Assembly (NCBI GenBank): GCA_019246375.1
Contig: JAFAQO010000367.1
Location: 1-8,768 of the forward strand
Reading direction: 5' to 3'
From: Mycobacterium sp.
GTDB taxonomy: Bacteria > Actinomycetota > Actinomycetes > Mycobacteriales > Mycobacteriaceae
DNA: 8,768 nucleotides
Part shown: positions 7,029 through 8,768 of the stretch, in pieces
How the letters are laid out: each line of letters opens with the position of its first letter
Position numbering within the stretch: position 1 is the first letter of the stretch
Notes under the pieces: model-generated
Seen by the model: the letters and a program-made list of their open reading frames with translations, nothing else
Told to the model about the DNA's origin: nothing
Databases searched by the model: none
Position numbers and translations under genes: made by a program

Positions 7029-7041
7029 GGTGCTCGGCACC
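7029..7041. terminator. Possible bidirectional hairpin between convergent genes
   Basis: GGTGC-TCG-GCACC is a perfect 5-bp stem with a 3-nt loop in the 43-bp gap between the lon stop and the stop of the convergent gene. No U-tract flanks it on either strand. U-poor terminators are common in mycobacteria, so this is a plausible but weak shared terminator. An 8-base direct repeat, ACGCTGGC, flanks it (7019-7026 and 7049-7056). Confidence 0.4.
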
Positions 7042-7046
7042 GGGAG

Positions 7047-7460
7047 TCACGCTGGCCTGACGATCGGCTCTAGTGAATGGACCCGCGCCGACATAAAGCC
7101 TTCCATCGCGGGCTCACTGAACCGGTCGCGCAACGCGTCGAGGAGACGGATGAGCTCGTTGATGCGAACACTGAGCTCTGTGGGTTGCTCGGGCAACCGC
7201 TGGTTGTAAGCGCCTCGCTGTGCCCCATAACGCGCCATCAGCTTCTCCCGGCGCTGCAATTCAAGAAGTTCGGCGTTCAGAATGCGCTCGAAGAGCCGTG
7301 CCTGAGCCGCCTCGGCAGATGTTATGGGGCGCGCCGCGATGTCGGCCCCCGATTCTGGCAATGAGTGGCCGTTGTTGTGGGACCGCGCGCCGGGCCGCCG
7401 TCGGTCGGTTACGTCGGAGCGGGGCAAAACCACTGGGCCTGGACCAGAGCGATACACCAT
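7047..7460 (-). CDS. Small helical protein of unknown function
   Basis: A 137-residue protein I do not recognise. The first 45 or so residues are Pro/Arg/Ser-rich and probably disordered. From about residue 48 (ITSAEAAQARLFERILNAEL) to 115 it is strongly helical with amphipathic, coiled-coil-like spacing (ELLELQRREKLMARYG, LSVRINELIRLLDALRDRF). No cysteines, signal peptide or membrane segment are seen. Start: ATG at 7460, with AGGGAG 6 nt upstream. An in-frame GTG at 7514 would add 18 residues but has no ribosome-binding site. It is convergent with lon and divergent from the XRE-like regulator across a 298-bp region. The ribosome-binding site and helical design argue that it is a real gene, but no family evidence supports this. 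Confidence 0.62.
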   Translation of the reverse strand: MVYRSGPGPVVLPRSDVTDRRRPGARSHNNGHSLPESGADIAARPITSAEAAQARLFERILNAELLELQRREKLMARYGAQRGAYNQRLPEQPTELSVRINELIRLLDALRDRFSEPAMEGFMSARVHSLEPIVRPA

Positions 7461-7514
7461 CTGAGACTCCCTAGCTTCGGGTTTGTGCGGGTTTAAAGCC
7501 GAGACGATGTGCAC

Positions 7515-7557
7515 GTCGGCGGCCAGGTTCGCCGACCTTTCGGGACGCTCGGTCCCG
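7515..7557. repeat. Tandem perfect hairpins
   Basis: GTCGGCG (7515-7521) pairs with CGCCGAC (7530-7536) across an 8-nt loop. Four bases later CGGGAC (7541-7546) pairs with GTCCCG (7552-7557) across a 5-nt loop. Both stems are perfect and GC-rich. On the minus strand they would sit in a long leader about 55 nt before the ATG of the 7047-7460 gene. Possible roles are a structured leader, a small RNA or a terminator; none is demonstrated and no U-tract follows. Confidence 0.45.
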
Positions 7558-7688
7558 TCGGATGCAGCTTTGCACGCTTCGACCTGTGGGATTAGGTGTA
7601 CTTTCCCCAGAGAGGTCGTCGCTGAGTCACCATTAGGACACTAGAAATGACCGGAAACGCTGTCAAGATATAACCCGAAAGAAACAGC

Positions 7689-7721
7689 ATGAAATTCGAC
7701 CAAGCAGCAGGTTACGAATAG
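7689..7721 (+). other. Tiny upstream reading frame (MKFDQAAGYE)
   Basis: An ATG-to-TAG frame of 10 codons ending 37 bp before the XRE-like start, downstream of the possible -10 at 7669-7674. Only a weak GAAAG precedes it. It could be a leader peptide or chance; the short length gives no statistical support. Confidence 0.2.
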
Positions 7722-7758
7722 AAGACATTACTGGCGATTTCCTGGGAAGTTTTACACC

Positions 7759-8205
7759 ATGGTCGCTATGGACCCAGTGCTGGCCCGGGTTGGACGCTAC
7801 GTCGTCAACCGGCGCGTTGCGCTGGGCTACAAGTACCGCATTGACCTAGCCAAAGAGCTTCCGATCACCGATCGGACACTGGCCGACATCGAGAACGGGG
7901 TACGCGAAGCCAGCCTAGGTACCTACGCCGTCCTGGAAAACAAGCTGGGATGGGTACCGGGCAGCATCGAGGCGGTTAGGGCGGGGCGCGAACCCGTGGA
8001 AGCAGATGCAGCGGCTGTGCAGCAACAGCAGCAGCATCAGCGACCGCCGCTGACGACGGCTAACCCGTTGAAGTCGGTGTCGACCGAGGAACTGCTACTG
8101 GAGTTGCGCCGCCGCATCATCTGGGACCGTGGTCGATGGGACAGTGGCGAGGGAAGCGTGGGCGCCCTTATTGCGCGCGGCGACGGCAACGAAACGGTCT
8201 TCTGA
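7759..8205 (+). CDS. XRE-like helix-turn-helix DNA-binding protein
   Basis: A 148-residue putative transcription regulator. Residues about 8-75 fit a helix-turn-helix of the XRE/HTH_3 class common in actinobacteria and their phages: NRRVALGYKYRIDLAKELP, then the recognition-helix region ITDRTLADIENGVREAS, then LENKLGWVPGSIEAVRAG. The GW-PGSI ending is typical of this group. A flexible linker with QQQQQHQ (88-94), encoded by CAG/CAA codons, leads to a C-terminal helix STEELLLELRRRI (108-120). Start: ATG at 7759, with GGGAAG 9 nt upstream; an in-frame ATG at 7768 is farther away. It is divergent from 7047-7460 and 89 bp upstream of the deazaflavin-reductase gene, whose palindrome at 8268-8286 is a candidate target. 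The fold is fairly secure; the regulon is unknown. Confidence 0.8.
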   Translation: MVAMDPVLARVGRYVVNRRVALGYKYRIDLAKELPITDRTLADIENGVREASLGTYAVLENKLGWVPGSIEAVRAGREPVEADAAAVQQQQQHQRPPLTTANPLKSVSTEELLLELRRRIIWDRGRWDSGEGSVGALIARGDGNETVF

Positions 8206-8224
8206 GGTTCCGTCACCTGCGGCA

Positions 8225-8257
8225 GCACCGATGGTGCGACCGGCCCGGTTTAGGGCC
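8225..8257 (+). terminator. Two short hairpins after the XRE-like gene
   Basis: GCACC-GAT-GGTGC (8225-8237) and GGCCC-GGTTTA-GGGCC (8242-8257) are perfect 5-bp stems within 55 bp of the stop codon. No U-tract follows, so termination would be weak or of the U-less type reported in mycobacteria. Confidence 0.35.
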
Positions 8258-8267
8258 AGTACCGGTG

Positions 8268-8286
8268 TGTCCACGGGGCGTGGACA
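8268..8286. promoter_or_regulatory. Perfect palindromic operator candidate before the reductase gene
   Basis: TGTCCACG (8268-8275) and CGTGGACA (8279-8286) are exact reverse complements around GGG, ending 8 bp before the ATG at 8295. The right arm overlaps GACAAT (8283-8288), a possible -10 that would put the transcription start at about the A of the ATG (leaderless). A repressor bound here would block transcription. The binding protein is unknown; the neighbouring XRE-like protein is one candidate and a TetR-type regulator elsewhere is another. Confidence 0.6.
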
Positions 8287-8294
8287 ATCACCAC

Positions 8295-8684
8295 ATGACC
8301 GATTTGCAAGGGCTGAAACGGCGCGCGGTAAGTGGCGCGCAACGTGTGGTCGTCAATCCGCTGGCCCGGCGGCTGCCGTTGACGATGATCGAAACGATCG
8401 GACGCCAGAGCGGGCAGCCGAGGCGCACTCCGGTCGGCGGCCGGCTGGTTGACAACCAGTTCTGGCTGGTCTCCGAACACGGTGAGCATGCACAGTACGT
8501 CCGCAACATCAAGGCCAATCCCGCGGTGCGGGTACGCGTTCACGGCCAGTGGCGCAACGGAACTGCCCATCTGCTGCCGGACGACAACCCGGTCGACCGG
8601 CTGCGCGGCCTACCCCGGCTCAACAGCGCACTCGTTCGCGCGATGGGCACTGACCTGCTCACCATCCGGATAGATCTGGACTGA
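8295..8684 (+). CDS. Deazaflavin (F420)-dependent nitroreductase/quinone reductase family protein
   Basis: A 129-residue protein of the small split-barrel family typified by M. tuberculosis Ddn, which uses reduced cofactor F420. Family marks are TIGRQSGQPRRTPVGG (34-49), followed by FWLVSEHGE (56-64), YVRNIKANPAVRVRVHGQWRNGTA (68-91, given as a stretch of conserved blocks) and the terminal GTDLLTIRIDLD (118-129). Many members lack the nitroimidazole activity of Ddn, so the substrate cannot be assigned; quinone reduction or an oxidative-stress role is possible. The ATG at 8295 is chosen because the family N-terminus begins here. The frame stays open back to 8136 but there overlaps the XRE-like gene and reads as Arg-rich non-family sequence. 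There is no clear ribosome-binding site, consistent with a leaderless transcript. The TfoX-type gene follows after 7 bp, likely an operon. Confidence 0.85.
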   Translation: MTDLQGLKRRAVSGAQRVVVNPLARRLPLTMIETIGRQSGQPRRTPVGGRLVDNQFWLVSEHGEHAQYVRNIKANPAVRVRVHGQWRNGTAHLLPDDNPVDRLRGLPRLNSALVRAMGTDLLTIRIDLD

Positions 8685-8691
8685 AGTCTGC

Positions 8692-8768
8692 ATGGCGTAT
8701 GACACCGAACTCGCCGACCGAATCCGCGAGCTGCTGGCAGCACTCCAGGGCGTTGAGGAGAAGCGGAT
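8692..8768 (+). CDS. TfoX N-terminal domain family protein (5' part only)
   Basis: The window ends 25 full codons into this gene. The visible start, MAYDTELADRIRELLA followed by GVEEKR, matches the opening helix of TfoX_N-type small proteins, which usually continue with a Met-Phe-Gly-Gly segment. TfoX relatives in enterics regulate competence genes; in actinobacteria the role of these short proteins is unknown. It starts 7 bp after the reductase stop, with only a weak GAAG upstream, so it is probably translated as part of the same mRNA. The truncation is the window edge, not a mutation. Confidence 0.75.
   Translation, partial: MAYDTELADRIRELLAALQGVEEKR

Larger units (their letters stand above)
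7461..7758. other. 298-bp divergent intergenic region
   Basis: No standard gene is seen here. The left half is GC-rich and holds two perfect hairpins (7515-7536 and 7541-7557). Near 7474-7495 the heptamer CGGGTTT occurs twice, 10 bp apart. The right half (about 7630-7758) is notably AT-rich for this genome. It includes a possible -10, TATAAC (7669-7674), toward the XRE-like gene and a 10-codon open frame at 7689-7721. The AT-rich tract could be a promoter or nucleoid-protein (Lsr2-type) target; this is inference from base composition. Confidence 0.5.

Noticed and set aside
7461..7514. GTG start at 7514 for the 7047-7460 gene
   Set aside because: No ribosome-binding site precedes it, and the ATG at 7460 has AGGGAG at ideal spacing.
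7710..7715. GGTTAC near the XRE-like gene as a further CGNR operator half-site
   Set aside because: It is a single 6-mer without an inverted partner, expected by chance.
8136..8294. N-terminal extension of the deazaflavin-reductase gene
   Set aside because: It would overlap the end of the XRE-like gene, read through hairpins and the palindrome, and add Arg-rich sequence unlike the family.
1..8768. CRISPR array, tRNA, rRNA, insertion sequence or integrase
   Set aside because: No regularly spaced repeats, cloverleaf, rRNA-like stretch, transposase or integrase motif was found on either strand by eye.

Overview
The window looks like chromosomal DNA of a mycobacterium, most likely a slow-growing non-tuberculous species. 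The DNA is GC-rich throughout. The 414-residue flavin lactate dehydrogenase reads as a close relative of M. tuberculosis LldD2 (Rv1872c), and it is divergent from a DUF1810 gene, as in the Rv1872c/Rv1873 pair. There is also an F420-type (deazaflavin-dependent) reductase family gene. A full-length lon gene argues against M. tuberculosis itself, which lacks Lon. The species assignment is from recall, not from a search.

Layout. (1) 30-479 (-) is a DUF1810 protein and 515-1759 (+) is lldD2; they are divergent across only 35 bp. (2) 1772-3049 (-) is a GNAT acetyltransferase fused to a classical AAA+ ATPase. Upstream of it on the same strand, 3118-3852 (-) is a distant member of an uncharacterised actinobacterial/phage family; the two probably form a transcription unit. 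(3) 4019-4600 (+) is a CGNR zinc-finger regulator, divergent from 3118-3852. The shared 166-bp region holds a perfect 9-bp inverted repeat overlapping the likely CGNR promoter. (4) 4676-7003 (+) is Lon protease. The 75 bp before it contain a SigH/SigE-like promoter and a HAIR-like (HspR) inverted repeat that could also fold over the ribosome-binding site. (5) 7047-7460 (-) is a small helical protein of unknown function. (6) 7461-7758 is a divergent intergenic region with two perfect hairpins, an AT-rich stretch and a tiny upstream reading frame. (7) 7759-8205 (+) is an XRE-like DNA-binding protein. (8) 8295-8684 (+) is a deazaflavin-dependent reductase family protein with a perfect 8-bp palindrome just before its start. 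It is followed after 7 bp by the start of a TfoX-N-type gene that runs off the window at 8768.

How the genes may work together. The centre (1772-7003) reads as a protein-quality and stress-response neighbourhood: two unrelated AAA+ machines, a regulator of a family annotated as stress-related, and stress-type promoter elements before lon. The most unusual items are the GNAT-AAA+ fusion with its family-orphan partner, the composite lon control region, and the CGNR operator. These links are inferred from position only. No insertion sequence, tRNA, rRNA or CRISPR array was seen.
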